From positions 112,716 to 176,715 of the forward strand of contig CACBIM010000002.1 in NCBI GenBank assembly GCA_902539295.1: 64,000 nt of DNA. Direction: 5' to 3'. This DNA is from an uncultured SAR116 cluster alpha proteobacterium (GTDB taxonomy: Bacteria; Pseudomonadota; Alphaproteobacteria; Puniceispirillales; GCA-002684695). Positions 17,666-26,218 of this stretch are shown piece after piece. Position 1 is the first letter of the stretch. Each line of letters begins with the position of its first letter. The notes below the pieces were generated by a model. The model was not told the origin of the DNA and did not search any database. It saw only the letters and a program-made list of their open reading frames with translations. Both the position numbers and the translations under genes were made by a program.

Positions 17666-19258
17666 TTATTTTTTTGATAGAATATAGTCAGCGCCTTTCT
17701 CAGCTATCATTATCACTGAAGCATTTGTATTCCCCCTGATAATCTTTGGCATTACAGATGCATCAATTACTCTTAAATTATCGATATTTTTTACTTTTAA
17801 ATTAGAGCTTAGAACACCTTTATGGCCCATAGCACAGGTGCCTGACGCGTGATAACCTAAGAAACTATTTTTCTTAATAAAAAGTTTTAAATCACCATTA
17901 CTTAATTCTTTTAGAGGATTATTTAAAACATATCTGTCCATTGGAGGGGATAACATTATCTGACAAAGCTTCTTTAAAGCATTCGCAATTTCACCCAAAT
18001 CATTTTCACTTTCCCATAGTAAATGATTAATTATTGGAGGTGAAAATGGATTTCTTTCAGATATTGAAACTGAACCTCTTGTCTCAGGGTTCAAAAGACA
18101 TGTACCAGTTAAAATTGCTGAATATTTTGGTAATTTGAGACTTGTAAGTGGTGAATAATGGTATGTAAATGGAGAGAAATGTATTTGTGCATTTGGCCTA
18201 TCATCAATTTTCTTTGTATTAAAAAAAGCACAGCATGTTGCAGCTGGAGTTGCAATAGGACCTTGTCCTCTAAAAAGCCAATTTAAACCATGCTTTACAA
18301 TATTTAAAAAATCAAATTCAGTATTGTAAGTAGAAATGTTAGTTGTAAATTCACAATAACAACCAGGATGATCTTGCAAATTGGCCCCAACAAATTGATT
18401 ATCAAGCTTTACTTCAATACCTTTGGATTTTAGAAATGCACCATCACCTACACCTGATCTTTGCAAAATTAGAGGACTCCCAATTGAGCCAGCAGAAATT
18501 ATAATTTCTCCTTTAGAATAAAAGCTTTCAGGAATATTATTATTTATAATATTTACCCCTAAAACTCTGTTTTGCTCAATAATCAATTTGTCAACTAAAA
18601 CACCAGAAATAACTTTAAGATTATTTCTTTTAATTGAAGGCTTTAGAAAAGCTGTTGAAGTATTGTGTCTAAATCCATTTTTTTGAAATACCTGGATTTT
18701 ACCAACACCGTTTTGAGTTTCACCATTAAAATCATTATTTATTGGCAGCTGACAATTTAAGGAGGCCTCTATGAATTTCTCATTAAGTAAATGGTTAGAC
18801 TTTAGATTAGATATGTTTAAAGGGCCATTATTACTATGGTAAAATGAATTTCCTCTTTCATTATTTTCAGACTTTTTAAAATATTCAAGATTCTCTTTGA
18901 AGCTCCATCCACTTACACCAAAATTTTCCCATTCGTCAAAATCTTCTTTCTGACCTCTTATATAAATCATTCCATTAAGTGAACTTCCCCCACCCCATAC
19001 TTTGCCAGCAGGCCATATTGCACTGAAATTATTTCTTGTATGATCAGGTTGGGCTTTATGACACCAATCAAAATTTTCTTTACCAAATACTAATGGTTGC
19101 AATGCTGGCACTTTAATTTTGATTGAATTATCTTTAAAACCTGCCTCAAGAAGGAGAACTTTGTTGTTTTTATCATCTGAAAGTCTATTTGCTAAAACAC
19201 AACCTGCAGTACCTGCTCCTAAAATTATATAATCCCATTCAATATTTTCTAGTGACAT
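17666..19258 (-). CDS. GMC-family FAD oxidoreductase (choline dehydrogenase-like)
   Basis: 530 residues. An N-terminal Rossmann motif, ILGAGTAGCVLANRLS, binds FAD; PAGKVWGGGSSLNGMIYIRG is the GMC signature 1 region. The C-terminal half carries the catalytic His in GYHASGTCAMG and the closing DASVMPKIIRGNTNA. Such enzymes oxidise primary alcohols to aldehydes with O2 or a quinone; BetA on choline is the familiar case, but many marine homologues act on polyethylene glycols or other alcohols. It is divergent from a glutamine-synthetase-like gene, and the aldehyde dehydrogenase at 14802 could take its product. Confidence 0.88.
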   Translation of the reverse strand: MSLENIEWDYIILGAGTAGCVLANRLSDDKNNKVLLLEAGFKDNSIKIKVPALQPLVFGKENFDWCHKAQPDHTRNNFSAIWPAGKVWGGGSSLNGMIYIRGQKEDFDEWENFGVSGWSFKENLEYFKKSENNERGNSFYHSNNGPLNISNLKSNHLLNEKFIEASLNCQLPINNDFNGETQNGVGKIQVFQKNGFRHNTSTAFLKPSIKRNNLKVISGVLVDKLIIEQNRVLGVNIINNNIPESFYSKGEIIISAGSIGSPLILQRSGVGDGAFLKSKGIEVKLDNQFVGANLQDHPGCYCEFTTNISTYNTEFDFLNIVKHGLNWLFRGQGPIATPAATCCAFFNTKKIDDRPNAQIHFSPFTYHYSPLTSLKLPKYSAILTGTCLLNPETRGSVSISERNPFSPPIINHLLWESENDLGEIANALKKLCQIMLSPPMDRYVLNNPLKELSNGDLKLFIKKNSFLGYHASGTCAMGHKGVLSSNLKVKNIDNLRVIDASVMPKIIRGNTNASVIMIAEKGADYILSKK

Positions 19259-19277
19259 TTAATCTAACTTACTTAAG

Positions 19278-19293
19278 TTTCAAATATGGTTTA
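19278..19293 (+). promoter_or_regulatory. TTTCAAATATGGTTTA box in GMC/GS divergent promoter
   Basis: A 16-base segment in the 76-nt gap between the GMC and glutamine-synthetase-like genes. It matches the minus strand of 14210-14228 except for one base. Its position between two divergent starts and its repetition in the other divergent region of the same block suggest a shared operator. Confidence 0.35.
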
Positions 19294-19334
19294 GTATAAA
19301 ATATATAACTGTAGAATTGTTTAAAGTTAAAACT

Positions 19335-20642
19335 ATGAATAAAAAAGATATTTCTAAAATCATTGAAAAAGATCATGTGAAATTTATTTCGGTATGCTTT
19401 GTTGACGCGTTAGGTCAACTAAGGAGTAAATTAGTCAATAAAAGAAAAGTTATTGATGCCTTATATAAAGATGGACAGGGTTTAACAATAGCCCTTCCTT
19501 CACTAGCTTTAGGTTACTGTGATACACAGGTAGAAATATCAGGATTTTCATCTAATAAGGATAAATTTGGTGATATTCCAGCAAAAATAGATTTTAACAG
19601 TTTTAGAATTTTACCTTTTGAAAATGAAGGCCAAAATTTAATTTGTTTTATAGAATTGGAGGATGAATACAAAAGTTTTTGTTCTAGAAGTATTTTAAAA
19701 AAGATTTTAGATAAAGCAAATAAACAAGACTTTTACCCTCGTTTTGGTGTAGAATTAGAATTTACTCTTTTAGATGAAACTTCAAAATCCATCAAAAATA
19801 AGAGCTATAATAATCTTTCAACAACAACTTTAGAAAGTTCATATAACCTACTTCAAAGACAAAATTTGCAATCTGAAATATATAACAACTTCATAAACTT
19901 TTCAGAGATAATGAACATTGAAGTAGAAGCATGGCATGAAGAAATGGGTGCAGGTTTTATGGAAGTTGCTCTTTTATCAGGCAAAACTATAAAATCGGCT
20001 GATGATACAATCTTAGTTAAGCATTTAATCAAACAGATTGCTCTACAGCATGATAAAGTGGCCACATTTATGGCAAGGTGGAGTAATGATGCTGATGGCC
20101 ATAGTGGCCATATCCATATTTCTCTGGAAAATGGTAAAAAAGAAAATTTATTCAAAAATAATTCAAAGACTTTTAAAAACTTTGTCTCAGGGATGCAAAG
20201 TTATTCACCTGAATTAATGCTTTTATTTGCTCCAAATGCTAACTCTTTCAAGAGGTATCAACCTGAGATATTTACCCCTATAATGAATGATTGGGATTGG
20301 GATAGCAGAAAAGTAGCTTTTAGAGCAATAAAAGGAGAAAAATCGAGAATAGAAAATAGAATACCTGGTGCAGATATGAATCCATACTTAGGAATTGCAG
20401 CCACAATTGCAACAGGACTAGAGGGGATCAATAACAATAATTCAGAGAAAGTTCAAAGATTAGTTAAACTTCCATCAAACGTATCTGAGGCATGTAAAAA
20501 GCTTGAACGTTCTAAAATTGCAAAGAAATATTTTTCAAATGAATTTGTAAGTTTTTTTTGTGAGTTTAGACAAAAAGAAAATAAAATTGAAAGTTCAAAA
20601 ATAACAGATATAGAAAAAAAGCGCTTGATTGAATTTTCCTGA
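19335..20642 (+). CDS. Glutamine synthetase family ligase (gamma-glutamyl-amide synthetase type)
   Basis: 435 residues from the ATG at 19335; the in-frame TTG at 19317 adds six residues and is not supported. The N-terminal beta-grasp region is followed by the catalytic domain with FGVELEFTLLD, the ammonia/amine-site region EAWHEEMGAGFMEVAL, GHSGHIHISL, and NRIPGADMNPYLGIAA. The length is shorter than the 470 or so of GlnA, and the motifs resemble PuuA/GlnA3-type enzymes that join glutamate to an amine with ATP. The divergent oxidase, the nearby amidotransferase and the ALDH/aminotransferase pair favour gamma-glutamylation of an amine. The amine is unknown. Confidence 0.85.
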   Translation: MNKKDISKIIEKDHVKFISVCFVDALGQLRSKLVNKRKVIDALYKDGQGLTIALPSLALGYCDTQVEISGFSSNKDKFGDIPAKIDFNSFRILPFENEGQNLICFIELEDEYKSFCSRSILKKILDKANKQDFYPRFGVELEFTLLDETSKSIKNKSYNNLSTTTLESSYNLLQRQNLQSEIYNNFINFSEIMNIEVEAWHEEMGAGFMEVALLSGKTIKSADDTILVKHLIKQIALQHDKVATFMARWSNDADGHSGHIHISLENGKKENLFKNNSKTFKNFVSGMQSYSPELMLLFAPNANSFKRYQPEIFTPIMNDWDWDSRKVAFRAIKGEKSRIENRIPGADMNPYLGIAATIATGLEGINNNNSEKVQRLVKLPSNVSEACKKLERSKIAKKYFSNEFVSFFCEFRQKENKIESSKITDIEKKRLIEFS

Positions 20643-20678
20643 ACCTTACTATCAAAAAAATTAACGGATTGAAAAAAT

Positions 20679-22259
20679 TTGAGTATTAAAAATATATTAT
20701 TTATTATGACAGACCAATTACGATGGGATTATCTATCGTGTAATGGTCATCCACATCTTAAAACTACAAACATAGATAAATTAGCAAAAAGAGGAATTAA
20801 CTTTAAAAATGCTTTTGTTCAGTCACCTATGTGTGGCCCATCTAGGGCATGTTTTTACACTGGGAGAACAATTTTTAGTAATGGCGTCACATGGAATAGA
20901 GTTCCTCTTCCTATTGGTGAATTAACAATAGAAGACTATCTCAGACCAAAAGGTATAAGAACAGCGGTGGTTGGCAAAACTCATATGGAGGCTGACATTG
21001 ATGGAATGCATCGTTTAGGTTTAAACAAGGAAACTGAAATTGGAGTGGTTATTTCTGAACCTGGTTTTGAGCCTTACGAGAAAGATGACGGTTTGCACCC
21101 CACGCCAGGTTATTTAAACAGAAATGAAGTATTAAATTATAATCGATGGCTCAATAGTAAAGGTTATGAAGGTGTTAATCCTTGGAATGATTATGCAAAT
21201 TCTGCAGAAGGTGAAAATGGTGAACTTTTATCTGGATGGAATTTACGAAATTCAAGCCTTCCAGCAAGAATTAAAGAAGAGCACTCTGAAACACCTTACA
21301 TGACTATGAGAGCAAAGGAATTTATCAGGGAAACAGGTAATACACCGTGGTGTCTTCATTTGTCATTTATAAAACCACATTGGCCATACATGGCTCCAGC
21401 TCCCTACCATAATATGTATGGTCCAGAGAGCTTTACCCCTGTAGCTAGACATAAAAAAGAAAAAGAAAACCCTAATCCAGTTTTTAAAATGTTTATGGAA
21501 GAACAAGTTGGTATTACATTTTCAAAACAAGGAACTAGAGAAACCGTTCTACCTGGATACATGGGTTTAATAAAACAGATTGATGATCATCTTGGTGATT
21601 TATTTGATTTCTTGGATCAAGAAGGTAAAACGGATGAAACAATGATAGTCTTTACATCTGATCACGGGGACTATTTAGGTGATCACTGGATGGGAGAGAA
21701 AGAACTTTTTCACGATGTCTCAGTAAAAATCCCATTGATTATAGTTGACCCCAGAAAAAGTGCTGACAAAACAAGGGGAACAAACTCTAATGATTTTGTT
21801 GAAGCAATTGACTTACTTCCAACATTTATTGAGGCAAATGGAATGAAGGTTCCAAATTCAAGACTTGAAGGTAAGTCACTTATGCCAATAATCACGGGTG
21901 GGGTAAACACAGATTTTAGAGATCATGTATTTTCTGAATTTGATTATGGAATATACCCAGTAAGAGAAAAGTTAAATGTCGGTATTAATGATGCAAAAAT
22001 TTTTATGATCCGTGATAAAAATTGGAAACTTGTCTATTTTAAAGGATTTAAGCATCAATTATTTGATTTAAAAAATGATCCTGAGGAATTTTTTGACTTA
22101 GGTCAAAGTGAAAATCATCAAACTATTATTGCAGAAATGAAAGAAAAGCTTTTTCAAAGACTTATTAGTAGAAGAAATAGAATTTCAATTAGTGATGAAG
22201 ATTATTCAATAATGAGAGATGATGAAAATGAAAAAGGTATAATAATTGGTGAATGGTAA
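20679..22259 (+). CDS. Sulfatase / phosphonate monoester hydrolase superfamily enzyme
   Basis: 526 residues, starting at TTG 20679; the next ATG (20706) would cut off the first core beta strand (NILFIMTDQ) including the metal-binding Asp region. The formylglycine site is MCGPSRACFYTGR (C-x-P-S-R), and FTSDHGDYLGDHWMGEKELF supplies further metal ligands. Overall layout, notably FDYGIYP and the LFDLKNDPEEFFDLG ending, follows Rhizobium phosphonate monoester hydrolase, which has CGPAR at the same place. No signal peptide, so cytosolic. It would release sulfate or phosphonate from an imported ester. Conversion of the Cys needs a formylglycine-generating activity, which is not seen here. Confidence 0.85.
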   Translation: MSIKNILFIMTDQLRWDYLSCNGHPHLKTTNIDKLAKRGINFKNAFVQSPMCGPSRACFYTGRTIFSNGVTWNRVPLPIGELTIEDYLRPKGIRTAVVGKTHMEADIDGMHRLGLNKETEIGVVISEPGFEPYEKDDGLHPTPGYLNRNEVLNYNRWLNSKGYEGVNPWNDYANSAEGENGELLSGWNLRNSSLPARIKEEHSETPYMTMRAKEFIRETGNTPWCLHLSFIKPHWPYMAPAPYHNMYGPESFTPVARHKKEKENPNPVFKMFMEEQVGITFSKQGTRETVLPGYMGLIKQIDDHLGDLFDFLDQEGKTDETMIVFTSDHGDYLGDHWMGEKELFHDVSVKIPLIIVDPRKSADKTRGTNSNDFVEAIDLLPTFIEANGMKVPNSRLEGKSLMPIITGGVNTDFRDHVFSEFDYGIYPVREKLNVGINDAKIFMIRDKNWKLVYFKGFKHQLFDLKNDPEEFFDLGQSENHQTIIAEMKEKLFQRLISRRNRISISDEDYSIMRDDENEKGIIIGEW

Positions 22260-22311
22260 AATATTTTTTAATTTTTATAAATTCAAAATCAATTTAGTCT
22301 AAGATATTTTA

Positions 22312-22998
22312 ATGAAGTTAAATCTATCATCTGATAATGATTTTAAGTCTAGTGTCTTAGAGAAAAAATTTTCTGTAAAAACTTCTTCCAGCCAGATTTC
22401 TTGTATAATTCCTAAAGAGAAAAAATTTAAGGTTGAAAATTTATTTGAATTTAGACGAATAACTGGAGATTTAACTTTATCTCTCGTATTTCTTTTATTT
22501 GTCATTTTTTTATTTTTAAATTTTAATACTGAGAGTGGCTGGGATACTCGCAACTTACCTCAAAAAAGAGTTGGTAAAATATTAAAGCAACAATGGGTTG
22601 GCCCATTGCTGTGCATGGTAATTTTAATACCAGCTACATTCATTAATCTTTATGAATCATTCAAGTCGCTTAAAAAATCACAACGTCTAAAAATACCAAA
22701 TAAAATACAATACGAAATTTCGCAGTGGATTAGATCCATAGAATTTATTGTATATTTTCTGATATATACTTTCGCAATTGAAATTTTTGGATATTTAATT
22801 TCAACTATGATTTTTGCAAACTTCTTAACATTCAGACTTGGCTACAGGACTAAGAAGTGGATACTTACAAGTACAATATGTTCTTTTGTAGTTGTTATAA
22901 TTTTTAGATCAATACTGCAAATTAAAACTCCAGTTAATATATGGCTTTATAAATACTTTCCTGAAAATATTGAGGTATTTATGAAGATTTATTTCTAA
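22312..22998 (+). CDS. Tripartite tricarboxylate transporter small permease, TctB family
   Basis: 228 residues, with a polar N-terminal stretch of about 50 residues before four membrane segments (about 54-70, 97-113, 143-165 and 180-200). This is the usual four-helix TctB layout with a longer than normal N-terminus. Sequence conservation in TctB is low, and the call leans on its position directly before tctA, whose ATG overlaps its stop (TAATG). Together with TctA and the downstream TctC it forms a proton- or sodium-driven importer of carboxylated compounds. Confidence 0.75.
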   Translation: MKLNLSSDNDFKSSVLEKKFSVKTSSSQISCIIPKEKKFKVENLFEFRRITGDLTLSLVFLLFVIFLFLNFNTESGWDTRNLPQKRVGKILKQQWVGPLLCMVILIPATFINLYESFKSLKKSQRLKIPNKIQYEISQWIRSIEFIVYFLIYTFAIEIFGYLISTMIFANFLTFRLGYRTKKWILTSTICSFVVVIIFRSILQIKTPVNIWLYKYFPENIEVFMKIYF

Positions 22999-24491
22999 TG
23001 GAAGCCCTTCTACTTGGCATATCTAACCTTCTTGACACACATGTCATAATAGCAATTTTGATCGGTGCTATTGGAGGTGTTGTTATTGGAGCTATTCCAG
23101 GTATAGGGCCGGCTATAGCAATTGCAATACTGCTACCAGCAACAATTTTTCTTGAAGATTTAGTCAGCCTTGTTTTGCTATTAGGAATCTATGGTTCAGC
23201 CATGTACGGAGGCGCAATACCCGCTATTCTTATTAATACACCTGGAACACCAGTAAATGCCCTTACAACTTATGATGGTTATTCAATGACAAAAAATGGA
23301 GATGCACCAAGGGCTTTGTCTCTTGCATACTCATCTTCTTTTTTTGGAGGGTGCTTCTCTATAAGTATAGCGTTAATATGCCTAATTGTGTTTGGGCCAT
23401 ATCTAAGAGACTTCGGTGCATTATTTGGCCAAAGAGATATCTTCATGGCCGCAGCACTTGGTTCTGTTCTTCTGATACTCGCTCATAGACAAAATATGGC
23501 TATTGCTGCGATGCTTTTTGCATTAGGTTTTCTAATTTCAATGGTTGGAAGACAAACTTCGAGAGGTGTTGCCAGGTATACTTTTGAAATTGAGTATTTA
23601 GCTTCGGGTTTTAATTTAATAGTTGTAATAGTTGGGATTTTTGCTCTTAGCCAAGCTCTTAATTTAATGAATGGCAAAGATACAGACCCACCAGAAACAA
23701 AAATTACTAAAGGCCTATTTAAAGGATTAGCTGAGCTAAAAAAATATCCTGCCGTAGCATTTATTTCAGCATCGTTTGGAACTGTAATGGGCATTATTCC
23801 GGGTGTTGGTGAATTTGTTGCGCAGTTTTTCAGTTATTCAACGGCTAGAAGTTTATCAAAAAATCCATCAAAATTTGGATATGGTGCACCAGAGGGTTTA
23901 ATAGCGTGCGAGACATCCAACAATGCTGTTCCTGCAGCCGCAATGATCCCACTACTCGCATTAGGTGTGCCAGGTGAGGCTTTAACGGCTATGATGATGG
24001 TTGTTTTTTTTGATGCTGGAATAAAACCGGGACCTGATATTTTTGAAAAAGCACCTGACTTTTTATTTAGTCTTTTTATTGCACTTTTATTTATTAATAT
24101 TTTAGTCGTTATAACACTTTTGTTTACTTCAAGATTTATAGCCAAAATTATTTATATACCAAATAAATTTTTAGGTGCGTTTATCATGATACTTGCCTTT
24201 GTAGGAGTTTTTTCAATAAGAAATAATTTTGTAGATTGTGCATTTGCTGCTGGTTTTGGTCTTTTAGGATATATCTTAAGAAGATTAAATTGGCCATTGG
24301 TTCCAATAGTCTTAGGTATGGTTCTTGGATCAATAATGATTGAAAAATTAACTGCTGGTGCAAGCAAGATAAAATTTTGGAGTGATATAATAAATAGGCC
24401 TGTCTCAGGAACACTAGCATTTATTATTTTTCTTGTAATTATTGTAACTTTGATCTCATATATTAGGAATTATAATAAAAAAAATATTTGA
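22998..24491 (+). CDS. Tripartite tricarboxylate transporter large permease, TctA family
   Basis: 497 residues with about a dozen membrane segments. Family blocks are clear: GAIGGVVIGAIPGIGPAIAI near the start, YGSAMYGGAIPAILINTPG, and the second-repeat equivalents FGTVMGIIPGVGEFVAQFF and ETSNNAVPAAAMIPLLALG. It is the main transport channel of the TTT system, in the inner membrane. It is translationally coupled to the TctB gene by a 1-nt overlap and followed 19 nt later by the TctC binding-protein gene. Confidence 0.93.
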   Translation: MEALLLGISNLLDTHVIIAILIGAIGGVVIGAIPGIGPAIAIAILLPATIFLEDLVSLVLLLGIYGSAMYGGAIPAILINTPGTPVNALTTYDGYSMTKNGDAPRALSLAYSSSFFGGCFSISIALICLIVFGPYLRDFGALFGQRDIFMAAALGSVLLILAHRQNMAIAAMLFALGFLISMVGRQTSRGVARYTFEIEYLASGFNLIVVIVGIFALSQALNLMNGKDTDPPETKITKGLFKGLAELKKYPAVAFISASFGTVMGIIPGVGEFVAQFFSYSTARSLSKNPSKFGYGAPEGLIACETSNNAVPAAAMIPLLALGVPGEALTAMMMVVFFDAGIKPGPDIFEKAPDFLFSLFIALLFINILVVITLLFTSRFIAKIIYIPNKFLGAFIMILAFVGVFSIRNNFVDCAFAAGFGLLGYILRRLNWPLVPIVLGMVLGSIMIEKLTAGASKIKFWSDIINRPVSGTLAFIIFLVIIVTLISYIRNYNKKNI

Positions 24492-24510
24492 TATTTTAAT
24501 AGGAGGAAAT

Positions 24511-25443
24511 ATGAAAAAATTTTTAATTGCTGCAATTACAGCATTCTCATTTATTTTTTCTGGTACTGCAAATGCAGACTACCCAAATGGACCAGTTCAG
24601 TTTTTAATTCCATGGCCACCAGGTGATTTTGAAGACATTCTTACTAGAATGATTGCTGATGAATGGAAAAATGAAACTGGTATGCCTGCTTCAGTTGTAA
24701 ACAGACCAGGTGGCGGGGACGGACCATTTCCTGGTGCACTTGAAGTTTTAGATGCACCAGCTGACGGCTCTGTAATTGGTTCTTTTGTAATAGGTGTTCC
24801 ATTAGTTGGACCATTAATTGATATTGGCATTGAAGAAGACAGTTTTGAGCCTGTCGGGATATTCTTAACATATCCTTTTGTTTTAGCTGCTTCAGGTGAT
24901 GCGCCATATAAAAATCTAAAAGAACTTGCTGCTCATGCTAAGAACAATGATGTTGTTTTAGGACATTTTGGTGCGGGTCTAGTCCCTACGAAAGCATCTT
25001 TTGCTGCTGCCAAAAAGCTTGGTTTTGAATTTGCTGATGAGTCAGCTTTTGACATGTTAGACTGTAATTCTCTGTCAGCAGGGGACGCAGATGTAATCAA
25101 CACAACTCTTGCTCTTATTGAACCATGCTTAGGTGAAATAAATGTGTTAGCAAACATTGGTGAAGAAAGAATTGGCAAACTTCCAAATGTAGGAACTGTT
25201 GCTGAGCAGGCTGGCATTAACAACATTGAATTGTGGAATGGTCTTTTTGTTAAAAAAGGAACACCGCAAAATGTTAAGGATAAAATTGCTCAAATTGCTA
25301 AAAAAGCAATGTTAGGTGATGCTGCTCAAGGTCTTATGGAGGAAACCGGCGCAAGAGTTTACTGGCAAGATGCCAATGAATCAAGTGCACGCATTGCTAC
25401 CGATAGGAAGAAATTAGCAGAACTTAATGCAATGCTGAAATAA
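24511..25443 (+). CDS. Tripartite tricarboxylate transporter substrate-binding protein, TctC/Bug family
   Basis: 310 residues with a Sec signal peptide (lysine pair, hydrophobic core, cleavage near ANA-DYPNGP at about residue 22). The mature part begins YPNGPVQFLIPWPPGDFEDI, the Bug-family entry strand and ligand-pocket loop, and VVNRPGGGDG is the second pocket loop. The ribosome site AGGAGG is the strongest in the operon, fitting a protein needed in excess. The Asp/Glu seen after PPG is less usual than the common PPGGxxD form. A hairpin follows the gene. Confidence 0.9.
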   Translation: MKKFLIAAITAFSFIFSGTANADYPNGPVQFLIPWPPGDFEDILTRMIADEWKNETGMPASVVNRPGGGDGPFPGALEVLDAPADGSVIGSFVIGVPLVGPLIDIGIEEDSFEPVGIFLTYPFVLAASGDAPYKNLKELAAHAKNNDVVLGHFGAGLVPTKASFAAAKKLGFEFADESAFDMLDCNSLSAGDADVINTTLALIEPCLGEINVLANIGEERIGKLPNVGTVAEQAGINNIELWNGLFVKKGTPQNVKDKIAQIAKKAMLGDAAQGLMEETGARVYWQDANESSARIATDRKKLAELNAMLK

Positions 25444-25453
25444 TCATAAATTG

Positions 25454-25472
25454 GGGCAACAATTTGTTGCCC
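25454..25472 (+). terminator. Hairpin after the TctC gene
   Basis: GGGCAAC (25454-25460) pairs with GTTGCCC (25466-25472) across an AATTT loop, starting 10 nt after the TctC stop. The downstream side is TATT and then an A-run rather than a long T-tract, so it may protect the 3' end of the binding-protein mRNA or terminate weakly. The next ATG (25484) lies 11 nt further on. Confidence 0.55.
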
Positions 25473-25483
25473 TATTAAAAAAA

Positions 25484-26218
25484 ATGAAAAAATTAAAACT
25501 AGGAATACTCCAAGTAAATCATGATAAAAGTGAAGATATTGGAGATAGATTTCCTGACGATGCTCATAGATTTAGAGATCTTTTTGATTCTTTAGAAAGT
25601 AGATTCAATTATAGAATTTACATGACTATTGGAAATGAGCTTCCTGAAAATATTAATGATCAAGACGCATATCTTATTACTGGTAGTCCCCTATCTGTAA
25701 GAGATCATCACTCATTTTCAGATGGCCTTTATAGTTTTATTAGAGATTGTGATTTAAATAAAAAGCCTCTTATAGGTTCATGTTTTGGACATCAAGCAAT
25801 TGCTGTTGCATTAGGTGGTAGTGTTACTAAATCAGAAATAAAATGGAATGTAGGTGTTGAGGAAACAAAATTTGAAAACTTCATGCCTTGGATGACTCCT
25901 GAAAAAAATTTAAGTTTATATGTGTTTCATGAGGATCAAGTGTCATTAATGCCGAAAGGTTGTAAACTTCTTGGTTCAACCCAAAATTGTAAAATTTCTA
26001 GTTTTTCAAAAGGAACCCACATTTTTACTACTCAGGCACATCCAGAATTTGACTATATGTTTATGAAAACAATTGTAGAAAAATATGAAGAAATGCTTGG
26101 TCCAAAAATTTTTAAAAATGCTATAGATTCTCTCTCTAATAATGTGCACGGAAATACTTTTTCTTTATGGTGTGAGAATTTTATTAAATTTAATCTTTTT
26201 TCTAAAGAGAGAGTATAA
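25484..26218 (+). CDS. Class I glutamine amidotransferase domain protein
   Basis: 244 residues from the ATG at 25484; an upstream in-frame TTG at 25451 falls in the hairpin and is rejected. The triad is complete: nucleophile Cys100 in GSCFGHQA, His186 and Glu188 in AHPEFD. Stand-alone proteins of this kind cut gamma-glutamyl amides or supply ammonia to a partner. Because two glutamine-synthetase-like ligases are close by (19335 and 27542), hydrolysis of a gamma-glutamyl intermediate, analogous in role to PuuD, is plausible. It overlaps the following P450 gene by 1 nt (TAATG). Confidence 0.8.
   Translation: MKKLKLGILQVNHDKSEDIGDRFPDDAHRFRDLFDSLESRFNYRIYMTIGNELPENINDQDAYLITGSPLSVRDHHSFSDGLYSFIRDCDLNKKPLIGSCFGHQAIAVALGGSVTKSEIKWNVGVEETKFENFMPWMTPEKNLSLYVFHEDQVSLMPKGCKLLGSTQNCKISSFSKGTHIFTTQAHPEFDYMFMKTIVEKYEEMLGPKIFKNAIDSLSNNVHGNTFSLWCENFIKFNLFSKERV

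Noticed and set aside
23483..24420. Several antisense open frames across the TctA gene
   Set aside because: They are mirror frames of a clearly coding membrane protein and have no ribosome sites.
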